Position numbers and translations under genes: made by a program. From Crocinitomicaceae bacterium (lineage in GTDB: Bacteria > Bacteroidota > Bacteroidia > Flavobacteriales_D > Crocinitomicaceae), in contig JADJGJ010000001.1 of the NCBI GenBank assembly GCA_016708105.1, positions 2,232,001-2,296,000 of the forward strand: a stretch of 64,000 nt of DNA, in the 5' to 3' direction. The notes beneath the pieces were generated by a model that saw only the letters and a program-made list of their open reading frames with translations, was not told the DNA's origin and searched no databases. Below are positions 1 through 9,057 of the stretch, in pieces. How positions within the stretch are numbered: position 1 is the stretch's first letter; each line of letters begins with the position of its first letter.

Positions 1-463
1 ACTGAGATTCCAGCGCAGGTGTAATTTGGTCAATAGTTTTTACCACCGGTTCAAATTCAACACCGCTGTCTAACTTTAAAACATTATTATCTACGTCCAC
101 AGAATCCAATTGCAAAACACCATTGTATTTACTCACGATGGTACCTTTCAAATAAATACGAACTGAATCTCCCTGATACAAACCGCCGCCACTTAAAATG
201 CGAACATTGATAGCTCCGGTAGCATCTTGCATGTAAACATTTTTGTAGATATTCCCGTCTGTTTCATCCATGGTAATTACACCAACTACAGAAACTTCGT
301 CTGTAATGGAAACTTTGGTTCCGGCTGCTGCTTGCCAGTTGCGTAAACTGTCAATAGTTATCAGCGGTGTTTCAGGAATGCTATCCAAAGGAGGAGTATC
401 GTATTCTTTTTTACACGCAGTCAACGAAACTAAAACTGATATTGCTAAAATTATTTTTTTCAT
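1..463 (-). CDS. DUF5689-type lipoprotein, 3' part missing at window edge
   Basis: Reads leftward from an ATG at 463 and is still open at base 1, so only about 154 N-terminal residues are present. It begins with a short hydrophobic signal ending in LTACKKE, a lipobox-like site that should give an outer-membrane or periplasmic lipoprotein. The following sequence (ITIDSLRNWQ, GVITMDE, GNIYKNVYMQD, GDSVRI, LQLDS) matches the neighbouring gene at 535-1752 almost step by step. DUF5689 is an OB-fold-like domain common in secreted Bacteroidota proteins; its biochemical role is not established. The two genes are tandem paralogues. Confidence 0.8.
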   Translation of the reverse strand, partial: MKKIILAISVLVSLTACKKEYDTPPLDSIPETPLITIDSLRNWQAAAGTKVSITDEVSVVGVITMDETDGNIYKNVYMQDATGAINVRILSGGGLYQGDSVRIYLKGTIVSKYNGVLQLDSVDVDNNVLKLDSGVEFEPVVKTIDQITPALESQ

Positions 464-534
464 TCTACTTTTCTTTATTTCTTTCAAAGCATCTTTTCAG
501 ATTACCTTTTTTACTTTACTATAATTCAAACACA

Positions 535-1752
535 CTATCCGTTTACAACGATGTCATCTAGTTCCCATGTTTTTCCGCTTGAAGTATTACCGGTGTACTT
601 GAATGCAATGCGCACGCCACTTGTCAGATAAGCTGATAAATCAATCACGCCAGAATTCACCCATGCCCATGATCCGGTTGACCAAGTAGCTGTGAGAGGT
701 GTCCAAGTATAACCATTCGGGTCTCCGGTTCCGGGATAATCTGTTGAAATCAACAAAGCAAGTGCATCACCGGTATAGTTGCATGCATTTTCAAATGACA
801 AATCAGCTGATGTTGAATTACTCAAATCAAGTGCTGGAGAAATGAGCCAGCTTTCAGTTTGTTCATTGGCTGAACCATTCCAATTTGAACACATACCATA
901 AGGTTCAGGTGCTCCACCTAAATCACTGGTAGCCCATGTTAATGTACCGGTTACTTGTTGCACTATCCAACCTCCTGAGGTAATGCTGTTATCATCAAAA
1001 TCTTTCATGATTAATTGGCCGGGACAACGAGCACCGCTCAGTGTAATTTCATTGTATGATCTCAAGATGAGTTGAATTTCTCCGTTGTATTGATTCACAA
1101 TGCAGGTGATAGATCCATTTCCTGTTGGCAAACTTGTGCCGGCATAACTGGCATAACCACTTGTGCGCACAATAATGGTATTTCCACTGCAATCTTCAAT
1201 CATTCTGTTTTCAGAACTCTGATTTGCGGCATCAGCAAATGTTTGTCCCAATTCAGCATATTGAAATTGTACATTTTCTAATTTCACAAGTAATCCTTCA
1301 TCTTCTAGTGTAATTTGATCAATTGTTTTTACCGCAGCATCAAAAGTATTGTCTGAAGATTGTTTGATAATTGCTTTGTCAGGATCAATAGAATCTAATT
1401 GAATCACTCCGGCATAATCTGAAAGATATGCACCTTTCAATGCAATTCTTACGCTGTCTCCTGCTCTAAAATCACATGAAGAAGTTAAACGAACATTAAT
1501 ACCTGCAGTATGATCTTGTACATAAAGTTGCTTATATATATTTCCGCTTGATTCATCCATAGTCACAACACCGTAAACTGAAAGTTCTTCAGTAATAGAA
1601 AGCGGACCACTTTGTGTTTCCCAATTTCGTAAACTATCAATCGTTACAATTTGTGATGCAACAATGGTATCAATTGGCGGCGTATCGGGTTCTTTTTTAC
1701 ATGATAAAATAATCAGTGATGATAAGAGGAGTGTATATTTTATATTTTTCAT
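535..1752 (-). CDS. DUF5689 lipoprotein with C-terminal jelly-roll-like domain
   Basis: 405 residues. The N-terminus is a lipoprotein signal with Cys in LSCKKEPD. Residues about 35-240 form the DUF5689 region (TIDSLRNWE, VVTMDESSGNIYKQLYVQD, RAGDSVRI, IQLDSID). The C-terminal 150 residues (MKDFDDNSITSGGW, WLISPALDLSNS, LSFENAC, WELDDIVVNG) look like a choice-of-anchor/MAM-like beta-sandwich seen on secreted Bacteroidota proteins. It lies 12 bases downstream of the TonB-dependent receptor and is probably co-transcribed with it, so a role beside the receptor at the outer membrane is plausible. The substrate is unknown. The truncated paralogue at 1-463 follows it in the same orientation. Confidence 0.82.
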   Translation of the reverse strand: MKNIKYTLLLSSLIILSCKKEPDTPPIDTIVASQIVTIDSLRNWETQSGPLSITEELSVYGVVTMDESSGNIYKQLYVQDHTAGINVRLTSSCDFRAGDSVRIALKGAYLSDYAGVIQLDSIDPDKAIIKQSSDNTFDAAVKTIDQITLEDEGLLVKLENVQFQYAELGQTFADAANQSSENRMIEDCSGNTIIVRTSGYASYAGTSLPTGNGSITCIVNQYNGEIQLILRSYNEITLSGARCPGQLIMKDFDDNSITSGGWIVQQVTGTLTWATSDLGGAPEPYGMCSNWNGSANEQTESWLISPALDLSNSTSADLSFENACNYTGDALALLISTDYPGTGDPNGYTWTPLTATWSTGSWAWVNSGVIDLSAYLTSGVRIAFKYTGNTSSGKTWELDDIVVNG

Positions 1753-1764
1753 TTTTCAAAAATT

Positions 1765-4290
1765 TTAAAAGCGCAACGTTGCCATTACAAAATAATTCAG
1801 CCCATACATATATCCCAACTTAGGAGGAAATTTACCGATGTTCTGTGTATCATAGCGCAATTGTTCAAATCCGCCGGTGACAAAAGTTTGATTGTTGGTC
1901 AGGTTATTAATATTGACGTTGATGTTTAAAAAGTAGTTGGAAATTTTGAAAGATTTTCCGGCAAACAAACTGATTGAATATCCATTTTCCAATTTAGTTT
2001 GATCCAGAATTTCACTTACCTGCGGATCAGTTTCAACATAACCTTCCAGCGCTTCTTCAGTACGACGATCAGGATTTGGATCAAGATAGATATCTGCATA
2101 GTAATTAATATTTGCCCCGGCAAACCAATATTTTTTACCTGAATATTTTATACCAAAAGAATAAGCTGATTGTGGCATTCCACCAATTTTATAATTCTGC
2201 AAATAGATCAATCTTCCTTCTGCTAAAACTTCTGATGAATTGTCCACCGTAATAGTTGCCGTTGGGCGTGAATTGTATAAATGTTGACCGTAAGCAGCAA
2301 CAGCGTTAACAGAAAATCCTCCCCAAATATTGGCGTCAATACCAAATTCAATTCCCTGATCCAGATAATTTACACCCTGCATGTGATAGTTTACCATAGC
2401 ATTAAATTCATCATGATAAAATTGTTTAAGCAGAATAGCATTTTTGCGCTCAGTATAATAATACGTCAAGCGCATTTTCAATTTAGGATAGCGCAAAATA
2501 TAACTCACATCACCGGTATAAATAGTTTCATTTTCAAGATTGCCTGCAACAAAATCACGGGTGCGCGGTGATATGTAGGCATTGCGTGAGGTAGGTGCCT
2601 GTGTGAGGTATGCGCCGTTTACGGTAATAAATTGACGCCCGCTTATTTTGTATACTGCACCTGCTTTCACTGCGTAGTTAAAAAAGTCATGGGTCTCTGA
2701 TTTTCCAAATGAGTTATCAGGGAATCGTCCGGTTTGATATAATCCATCACGCCAAAATAATTTTTCAGACAATTCAATTGCACCATAGAAATCAATTTTA
2801 TTCGTTGTGTATTCTGCCTGTGCAAAAAGTTCAGTTTTTAAATTCCAGATATAATAATTGTACCCAAAAACATCCCCTACTTCAACTAGTTTGTTTTGAT
2901 TTTGCAAATCATTTTGTGAGGCTGTTGGATCAACAAAATCTTGTTCGGCAAATTGATCAACATCCAGCCAAAAATCTGCTCCCATCAAATCTTCAATAGT
3001 TTTGAAATAATGGTTGCGTTGAGTTTGCAAGAACAAACCTGTGGTGATAGATAATTTATCCATGGTGCGGTTATAAGTAGAACCAAAACCACCACACAAC
3101 TGGTTGTTCCATTGATTTTCTACAATATATTTTGCACGGTTCCCTTCAACGGTATTTCCACTTGTTCCATTTGCATTTTCAACCGTGTATAAATTTTTTG
3201 AATTCGCAAAATAGAGTTGATCCCAGTCCACTTGTCTGCCATCAACAGTTTGCCAATTATTATACATGCTCAATTCATTAATGCTATCACCGGTTGCAGC
3301 GTAATAAGATGGGAGATATTTATAGTAATCAGGGCGCGGGTCTTTATCATCATTCCAGTTCAACGCAGTTTGTCCAGATTTTCCAAATGTTCCGTAAACA
3401 GAAGTTGACAATTTTGAATTGTTGTCAATTTTCCAATCATGTGTAAAAATAAAAACCGGCATGTGAGTATTTTGCACGCGTGAATTTCTTTTAATGCGTG
3501 TTCCGTCTGCCAATGTTTGATATCCCCAATAAGAATTATAATAGATATCACCAGACAAATCATAGGTCTCTTGTGTTGAGATAGATTGTTTTCCTTGTCG
3601 GGTTGGTGCACCTAAAATAGAGAATGATAGCGTGTGATTATCATTTATTTTTTTCTCAGCAGCGGCAAAATAACTGAAGGCCTCGTAAAATGTTCCTTCA
3701 ATATATCCTTCATAAGCATAACGACCAGAAAGAGAAAGAGCAAATGTCCAACCATTCTTCAACTCTCCGGTTCCATACGTGTACATTAACCGATGTCTGT
3801 ACGCACGATTAGTTACCGCATAAGATAATCGTGATCCGGCGCGAATATTGGATGCACGCAAATTTACATTGGTATATCCTCCAATGCCTCCAAAATGATA
3901 AGGATTGCTTGTTAACCAATTTTTGGTTTCTGAATAACGGGTTACATCATTTAATCCGCCCCACAAATACCATTCGCCCCAACCGCTCTCAGGGTCATTG
4001 ATTGGCATTCCGTTGATCAGAATTGCGGTTTGATCCGAATTGTATCCGCGAATTTTAAAACGTGCCGCACTGAAATTAAATCCTGCTGCTGATGCAAAAA
4101 CATCACGCGATGATTGCAATAAACCACTGGTGTTTTGGTCACCGCCGTTATTATCCAATTCTTCTAATGAAGTAACAAAAACGGCTTCGTTTGGATTTAA
4201 GGTATCGTCCTTCGGTTCGTTTTCATTTGTTGTTTGCGCGTAAATGCCTGTTGACAGAATTATTGCGCCTGCCAGAAAATATTTTTGCAT
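1765..4290 (-). CDS. TonB-dependent outer-membrane receptor
   Basis: About 841 residues from the ATG at 4290; an upstream in-frame TTG at 4302 is less likely because the signal peptide starts with MQKYFLAGAIIL and ends near YAQ. After the signal there is no carboxypeptidase-like CTD, and the plug begins directly (VFVTSLEELDNN, SAARFKIRGYNSDQTAILING, NDPESGWGEWYLWGGLND). The rest is rich in aromatic beta-strands typical of a 22-stranded barrel and ends in MATLRF, with terminal Phe as expected for an outer-membrane barrel. It imports an unknown large ligand using TonB energy. The DUF5689 lipoproteins downstream are likely partners. A possible -7 element (TAGTTTTG, minus strand) lies at 4344-4351. 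Confidence 0.9.
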   Translation of the reverse strand: MQKYFLAGAIILSTGIYAQTTNENEPKDDTLNPNEAVFVTSLEELDNNGGDQNTSGLLQSSRDVFASAAGFNFSAARFKIRGYNSDQTAILINGMPINDPESGWGEWYLWGGLNDVTRYSETKNWLTSNPYHFGGIGGYTNVNLRASNIRAGSRLSYAVTNRAYRHRLMYTYGTGELKNGWTFALSLSGRYAYEGYIEGTFYEAFSYFAAAEKKINDNHTLSFSILGAPTRQGKQSISTQETYDLSGDIYYNSYWGYQTLADGTRIKRNSRVQNTHMPVFIFTHDWKIDNNSKLSTSVYGTFGKSGQTALNWNDDKDPRPDYYKYLPSYYAATGDSINELSMYNNWQTVDGRQVDWDQLYFANSKNLYTVENANGTSGNTVEGNRAKYIVENQWNNQLCGGFGSTYNRTMDKLSITTGLFLQTQRNHYFKTIEDLMGADFWLDVDQFAEQDFVDPTASQNDLQNQNKLVEVGDVFGYNYYIWNLKTELFAQAEYTTNKIDFYGAIELSEKLFWRDGLYQTGRFPDNSFGKSETHDFFNYAVKAGAVYKISGRQFITVNGAYLTQAPTSRNAYISPRTRDFVAGNLENETIYTGDVSYILRYPKLKMRLTYYYTERKNAILLKQFYHDEFNAMVNYHMQGVNYLDQGIEFGIDANIWGGFSVNAVAAYGQHLYNSRPTATITVDNSSEVLAEGRLIYLQNYKIGGMPQSAYSFGIKYSGKKYWFAGANINYYADIYLDPNPDRRTEEALEGYVETDPQVSEILDQTKLENGYSISLFAGKSFKISNYFLNINVNINNLTNNQTFVTGGFEQLRYDTQNIGKFPPKLGYMYGLNYFVMATLRF

Positions 4291-4498
4291 GTAAAATTTC
4301 AAGGTGTATTTTTAGTCTAAAGTTTTTTCAAAAAAAAACCTGCCAAAACTACGTATTTTAGCTGGCGCATCACTTAAAGAAAATGAGATTTGTGGAAAAC
4401 TTGATTTTTTGTTAACATTGTCATGATTCGTGAAGGGCACAGGCTTTGATATTTCTCTCTACATTTGGCATCCAATCATCTTGAAACACGGTATTTGC

Positions 4499-5551
4499 AT
4501 GAACATACAGCACATTAAATCAATTTTTACTCCGCTTGTTTTTTTCTTAACGACAAGCGCTATTTTTTCTCAAGAATCTGCGCAATACAAAATTGCTTGC
4601 ATTGGTTTTTACAATTTGGAAAATTTATTTGACACCGTTGACGACCCTAAAACCAATGATGCTGATTTTTTACCTGACGGAAGTTATGTTTGGGATTCTA
4701 CAAAATACGCCAATAAATTACTCAACATGTCCACCGTAATTGCAGATTTGGGAACCGATATCACCCCGGATGGAGTTGCTGTGCTTGGTGTATCTGAAAT
4801 TGAAAACAGAAAAGTACTTGAAGATTTGGTTGCTATGCCGTTAATCAAAGACCGCAAATACCAAATTGTTCATTACGATTCACCAGACAGAAGAGGGATT
4901 GATGTGGGATTATTATACCAGGAAAAATATTTCAAGCTTCAAAACTCCGTCTCATACAAACTTACTTTTCCGTGGGATACCAGTTATTATACCAGAGACC
5001 AGTTGGTAGTAACCGGCAATATGGATGGTGAAGATGTGAGCATCATTGTTGGGCATTGGCCTTCACGCCGTGGTGGACAACAAGCATCAGAACAAAACAG
5101 AATTGAAGCAGCAAAATTAGGTAGACGCATCATTGATTCTTTGCTCACCATAAATCCATCTGCTAAAATTATTCTGATGGGTGATTTGAATGATGACCCC
5201 GTGAATGTAAGTGTGACAGAATATATAAGAGCCAAAGGAAAAATGAATAAAATGGAAACCGGTGATATGTTCAATGTCATGTACGCACACTACAAATCAG
5301 GCAACGGCACCTTGGCGTGGAATGATGCATGGAATCTATTTGATCAGATGATAATAAGCGAAGGTTTACTTGAAAAAAATACCACCACTTACTCATTCTA
5401 TAAATCATACGTGTATAACAAAGAATACATCAAACAACAAGATGGAAATTATGCCGGATACCCAAAACGCACCCATGCCGGAGGCGTTTATCTCAACGGA
5501 TATTCTGATCACTTTCCTGTTTATATGATTCTAAAAAAACCGGTTCAGTAA
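4499..5551 (+). CDS. secreted endonuclease/exonuclease/phosphatase family protein
   Basis: About 350 residues from the ATG at 4499. A GTG at 4430 would add 23 residues ahead of a clear signal peptide (IFTPLVFFLTTSAIFSQ), so the ATG is preferred. Family motifs are in order: GFYNLENLFDT near the start of the mature protein, VLGVSEIENR, RRGIDVGLLY, VGHWPSRRGG, ILMGDLNDDP and a terminal GYSDHFPV, which supply the metal-binding Asn/Glu, catalytic His, Asp-Asn pair and Asp-His pair. These enzymes hydrolyse phosphodiester bonds; the substrate here could be extracellular DNA or a phosphorylated metabolite. It lies 6 bases before the 5'-nucleotidase C-terminal gene, suggesting an exported phosphate or nucleotide scavenging unit. 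Confidence 0.88.
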   Translation: MNIQHIKSIFTPLVFFLTTSAIFSQESAQYKIACIGFYNLENLFDTVDDPKTNDADFLPDGSYVWDSTKYANKLLNMSTVIADLGTDITPDGVAVLGVSEIENRKVLEDLVAMPLIKDRKYQIVHYDSPDRRGIDVGLLYQEKYFKLQNSVSYKLTFPWDTSYYTRDQLVVTGNMDGEDVSIIVGHWPSRRGGQQASEQNRIEAAKLGRRIIDSLLTINPSAKIILMGDLNDDPVNVSVTEYIRAKGKMNKMETGDMFNVMYAHYKSGNGTLAWNDAWNLFDQMIISEGLLEKNTTTYSFYKSYVYNKEYIKQQDGNYAGYPKRTHAGGVYLNGYSDHFPVYMILKKPVQ

Positions 5552-5557
5552 GTTGAA

Positions 5558-6325
5558 ATGAATAAATTTAAGTACGCACAATTTATTCTGCCCCTATTCA
5601 TAGGCTTGCTGATTTCAGCTTGCGGTGCTTCTACCTTATCCTACTACGAATCATCAGGAGAAAAAATTTCAGAACAGCAAAATTCTCCGCGCATTGATTC
5701 CATGGTTCAGCCATATAAAGTTGAAATGGAAAAGATGATGAATGAAGTGATAGGATTTACTGATTCAGCGCTTACATCTTTTAAACCTGAAAGTCCGCTC
5801 AGTAATTTTATTGCAGACGTGATTTTTGAAACCGGCTATCAGTTTGCACAAAACAACAAAATTGCCCAAACTGAATCTGACTTTTTTTGCCTTCTGAATT
5901 TTGGCGGAATACGCACTTCATTAAATCAAGGAAATATTACCCGTGGCGATATTTTTGAAATTATGCCATTTGATAATACCCTTGTTATTGTAGAAATAAA
6001 AACAGAAAAAATGACTGACCTCATGATGTATTTAGACACCATGATGGGGCAACCTGTTTCTCATATTCACTTCTTTTTATCAGATACTTTGCGCACGTTT
6101 GAATTTCAAAATGAATCAGAAAAAATTCAAGCTATTCGCCAATCAAGTTACTATGTCATCACATCAGATTATTTAGCAAACGGCGGTGATAAAATGAATT
6201 TTCTGACTGAACCAATTCACCGCTGGGACACCGGAATTCTGGTCCGTGATGCGCTGATTAACTGGATTGAAAAAAACAAAACGATACCTTATTTAATTGA
6301 GGAAGGGAGGATGGAGATTGAGTGA
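5558..6325 (+). CDS. 5'-nucleotidase C-terminal domain lipoprotein
   Basis: 255 residues with a lipoprotein signal ending LLISACGAS. The body matches the C-terminal substrate-binding domain of UshA-type 5'-nucleotidases: SPLSNFIADVI, LLNFGGIRTSLNQGNITRGDIFEIMPFDNTLV (shown in parts), and SDYLANGGDKM. It lacks the metallophosphatase domain, which is encoded separately at 18532-19452 on the same strand. In many Flavobacteriales I believe the two halves are adjacent genes; here about 12 kb lies between them. Together they would dephosphorylate nucleotides in the periplasm. The spacing to the preceding phosphatase-family gene (6 bases) indicates an operon. Confidence 0.85.
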   Translation: MNKFKYAQFILPLFIGLLISACGASTLSYYESSGEKISEQQNSPRIDSMVQPYKVEMEKMMNEVIGFTDSALTSFKPESPLSNFIADVIFETGYQFAQNNKIAQTESDFFCLLNFGGIRTSLNQGNITRGDIFEIMPFDNTLVIVEIKTEKMTDLMMYLDTMMGQPVSHIHFFLSDTLRTFEFQNESEKIQAIRQSSYYVITSDYLANGGDKMNFLTEPIHRWDTGILVRDALINWIEKNKTIPYLIEEGRMEIE

Positions 6326-6349
6326 TGGGGTTTAAGCAAACCTTCTCAT

Positions 6350-7246
6350 TCAAATTTTCATCAACCGCCCCACCATCACTTTTCCTTCGTAAGTCTCGAT
6401 AAAAATCTGATACACCCCAGATTTTAAAAACTCTATATCGAGGCTATTGTCCAACAAAGATTCTTGCTGATAAACTAAGGTACCATCACTTGATATTATT
6501 CGGACACTTTGAATGTTGCCATTAATATTTGTGAAATTGACTATTGAAGATGAAGGATTTGGGTACATTTCTAATGCTGCAAAATTTATTTCATTAACAC
6601 CCCAAGCTGACATATCAAATATTACCAACTCATCAAATAATAATCCATCCCTCAATTCCGAAACATTGTCAGAAATAAACGTGAATTTGAAAAGAACTGT
6701 ATCTCCAGTTGTAATGTTAAATATTTCGTAGGTCAAACCAAGATCAATTTCAAATAGTTCTTGACCTGCAGAAGTTCCGGTGAATTTGCAATTATAAATA
6801 AACGTAGGCCAAGGTGCCGAATTATATAAAAGTGTGTCTTGAGAAATTAAAACCCAGTTCACTCCATTATCTGGTGAGAACTCGATCTTTCCAAAATCAT
6901 TGAGTGAATCAGTATCGACTTGATACATACCAGAAATGGAACACATACCTCCACTCCCTCCTATGCCTTCACAAGCGACGTGTTTTACAATGAAAGAAGA
7001 AGTATCATTTGCGGGATATGGGTTTAAGGTATCAGTAACTATTGAATTTTCACCAGGTAAAGACGAAAAAATACTTTTTTGCGGTGCTCCGATCTGCCAA
7101 ATGTTTGATGGGTTTGATATTGTATCAATTGTAATGTGAATGGAGTCCTGATCATTTTCAAAATCTATGGTATAAATACAATCCCACTGAGCAATTAAAT
7201 TTAGATTTGAGATTGAGAATAGTACAAACCAAACTATTTTATTCAT
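6350..7246 (-). CDS. secreted protein with type IX secretion sorting domain
   Basis: About 298 residues from the ATG at 7246, which directly precedes a signal peptide (IVWFVLFSISNLNLIAQ). An earlier ATG at 7279 overlaps the preceding gene's stop codon but adds 11 non-signal residues. The middle is a beta-rich domain (INWVLISQDTLLYN-like strands, VLFKFTFISDN, GLLFDELVIFDMS) resembling jelly-roll/choice-of-anchor modules. The last 75 residues are a T9SS type A sorting domain (MYPNPSSSIVNFTN, VYQQESLLDNS, LKSGVYQIFIET, GRLMKI). It is the last gene of the minus-strand array but does not resemble the WG proteins. Function is unknown. Confidence 0.78.
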   Translation of the reverse strand: MNKIVWFVLFSISNLNLIAQWDCIYTIDFENDQDSIHITIDTISNPSNIWQIGAPQKSIFSSLPGENSIVTDTLNPYPANDTSSFIVKHVACEGIGGSGGMCSISGMYQVDTDSLNDFGKIEFSPDNGVNWVLISQDTLLYNSAPWPTFIYNCKFTGTSAGQELFEIDLGLTYEIFNITTGDTVLFKFTFISDNVSELRDGLLFDELVIFDMSAWGVNEINFAALEMYPNPSSSIVNFTNINGNIQSVRIISSDGTLVYQQESLLDNSLDIEFLKSGVYQIFIETYEGKVMVGRLMKI

Positions 7247-7275
7247 AAGAGCATGTATTAACGATTTATAAAAAT

Positions 7276-8790
7276 TCATGGCTTTTCTACCGGCACGTCA
7301 CTATAAAACCAATTGGAAATCCATTTGTATTTGCACACTTTTAAACCTTTTTTATTGTAAACAATATAGCCTACTATTTTTTCTTTATCAATGCCTTTCT
7401 TGTCCAGGTATTCGGCTCTAATCATATTATAAGGATAATAATAATCATCTAAATAATACTGGGTTTGAGGCTCAGAAATCTCCCACAATACTTCACCGGT
7501 TTTTATATCAAATATTTTAAATGTCTCCTGATAGTTTTCTTGTATTTCATGATATACAAGGCCATCTCTATTCCATGTTTTTCCAAAAACTAAATTATCA
7601 GTTGGCGACCGCTCATTCAAAAAATACCCATACGCTGTATCGCTGAAAGAATATATAATCTGTCCGGCTGAATCTGTGATAAACATTGCTCCACGTATCG
7701 TCCCGTCTCCTGATGAATTATATTCACATGTCCATGGCCTTGCTCCGTTTACCTGCAACCTAAAACCATCATTATAATATAAAGAACCATCACGGTGAGA
7801 AGGACCGGGCGGATGGGGCGCCCGGAATATCTCAGGTATAAAATATGAAGTGTCAACTATTAAATCACTCCCATCAGCATAATGAAAATTTATCTCTTTT
7901 GAACCATAATCAATATAAATTTTAAATGGTTTACCGTGTTGAATCACTACTACAACGGGTGATCCCAAGTCAAGATCTTTTATATAAAATTCATCTTTGT
8001 TAGTAAACGCATAGGGAGTGCTTAGAACAAAATTATTTGCCTCACCAAGCCGCCACCCTAACTCACCTGTCCAATGAATAAATAAAATAGCAAATTTACC
8101 ATCCTTCCATACGTAGTCCTTGTGTTTTATAGGATCGTATGTAACACTATCCCACAAACAGGGAAGTTCACAATTAGTTTCGTAGTGTAGATACTGCAAT
8201 CCAATTTTATTATTATTTCTATATACTAAACGGTAAATTGTGTCATAATCTCTCCTGTCAACCGTTGCTGAAAAGTAAAGCGTATCGTAACTGTTTTTTG
8301 ACGCATAATAGTTTATGATGCACCACGATTTATCAGTTCGATGAGCCCGATAGGGATTCCAGATTACCTCAAAATCAAAACTTAAAAACTCATATCTTCC
8401 ATTTCTTTTTTTAACTAGATAATTAGAATATGCGTCCCATTCGTAGAAGTTTTTGAAATATACTGTATCATAAATTAATTCAGTAATTTCCCAATGATAT
8501 TCCCACATTTGCTCATCAAAAATAAGGAGGGCATATCCATATTTATCATCTTTTTTGAAGCTGTAAACAGTTTGTGATTCAGTATGATTTACAACGGTAT
8601 CGTAATCAATGGGTAATACAGTATTCCCTGATTTATTTTCAACCAATCCATATTTACCTTCATGTGAAACAATAGTTGAAAATATCTGATCAATTTCCAT
8701 GTTACGCTTCAAATAATCATGATCTTGTGATACACAATTTAGTTTTATAAAAAAGGTTAGAAAACAAAATAAAAGCATGCGTTGGTTCAT
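7276..8790 (-). CDS. secreted WG-repeat protein, copy 1 (putative immunity-like)
   Basis: 504 residues with a signal peptide (MLLFCFLTFFIKLNCVSQ). The N-terminal part holds a WG-type repeat (HEGKYGLVENKSGNTVLPI followed by YDTV). Further WG-like segments recur (KYGYALLIFDEQMWEYHWEI, KDGKFAILF), giving a beta-rich repeat protein in the periplasm or on the surface. The last 240 residues, from NKDEFYI onward, are nearly identical to copy 2 at 9054-10538, while residues about 60-255 differ strongly. It is preceded by an orphan fragment of the phospholipase C-terminus (8806-9057). WG repeats do not define an activity; an immunity or binding role is inferred only from its position after the phospholipase tail. 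Confidence 0.72.
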   Translation of the reverse strand: MNQRMLLFCFLTFFIKLNCVSQDHDYLKRNMEIDQIFSTIVSHEGKYGLVENKSGNTVLPIDYDTVVNHTESQTVYSFKKDDKYGYALLIFDEQMWEYHWEITELIYDTVYFKNFYEWDAYSNYLVKKRNGRYEFLSFDFEVIWNPYRAHRTDKSWCIINYYASKNSYDTLYFSATVDRRDYDTIYRLVYRNNNKIGLQYLHYETNCELPCLWDSVTYDPIKHKDYVWKDGKFAILFIHWTGELGWRLGEANNFVLSTPYAFTNKDEFYIKDLDLGSPVVVVIQHGKPFKIYIDYGSKEINFHYADGSDLIVDTSYFIPEIFRAPHPPGPSHRDGSLYYNDGFRLQVNGARPWTCEYNSSGDGTIRGAMFITDSAGQIIYSFSDTAYGYFLNERSPTDNLVFGKTWNRDGLVYHEIQENYQETFKIFDIKTGEVLWEISEPQTQYYLDDYYYPYNMIRAEYLDKKGIDKEKIVGYIVYNKKGLKVCKYKWISNWFYSDVPVEKP

Positions 8791-8805
8791 AAAAATACAG
8801 GTAAA

Positions 8806-9057
8806 TTATAATTGGACATCAAAGTATTCATTCACTGTTTTTTCTGCAATATTTTGGGCAATTTTTGCCAACACGTCAACTTCTTTAAGTGCAAAGTCAT
8901 ACGTTGTTACGCCGTAATCATAAAGTGAAACAATGTTTCTGTGGTCGGTCATGTTTCTTATTTGACCACGCTTTGCACCGTATGCATAGCCGGTAAATGC
9001 AATGTCTAAAATTTGGCGGGGTTCTTCCCAGGGTTTAATGTTGTTACAAAAATTCAT
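8806..9057 (-). pseudogene. orphan C-terminal fragment of patatin-like phospholipase
   Basis: 83 codons that align with the last 80 or so residues of the phospholipase at 12110-14566: NNIKPWEEPRQILDIAFTGY here versus NNIKPWEIPRNILEIAFTGY there, then YGAKRGQIR, SLYDYGVTTYDFAL and EVDVLA. It has lost all catalytic parts. It has an ATG, but that ATG overlaps the stop of WG copy 2, and the first four residues do not match the parent gene, so the reading frame probably began at the recombination junction. Whether it is translated cannot be told. It lies between WG copies 2 and 1, as a displaced effector tail would. Confidence 0.85.
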
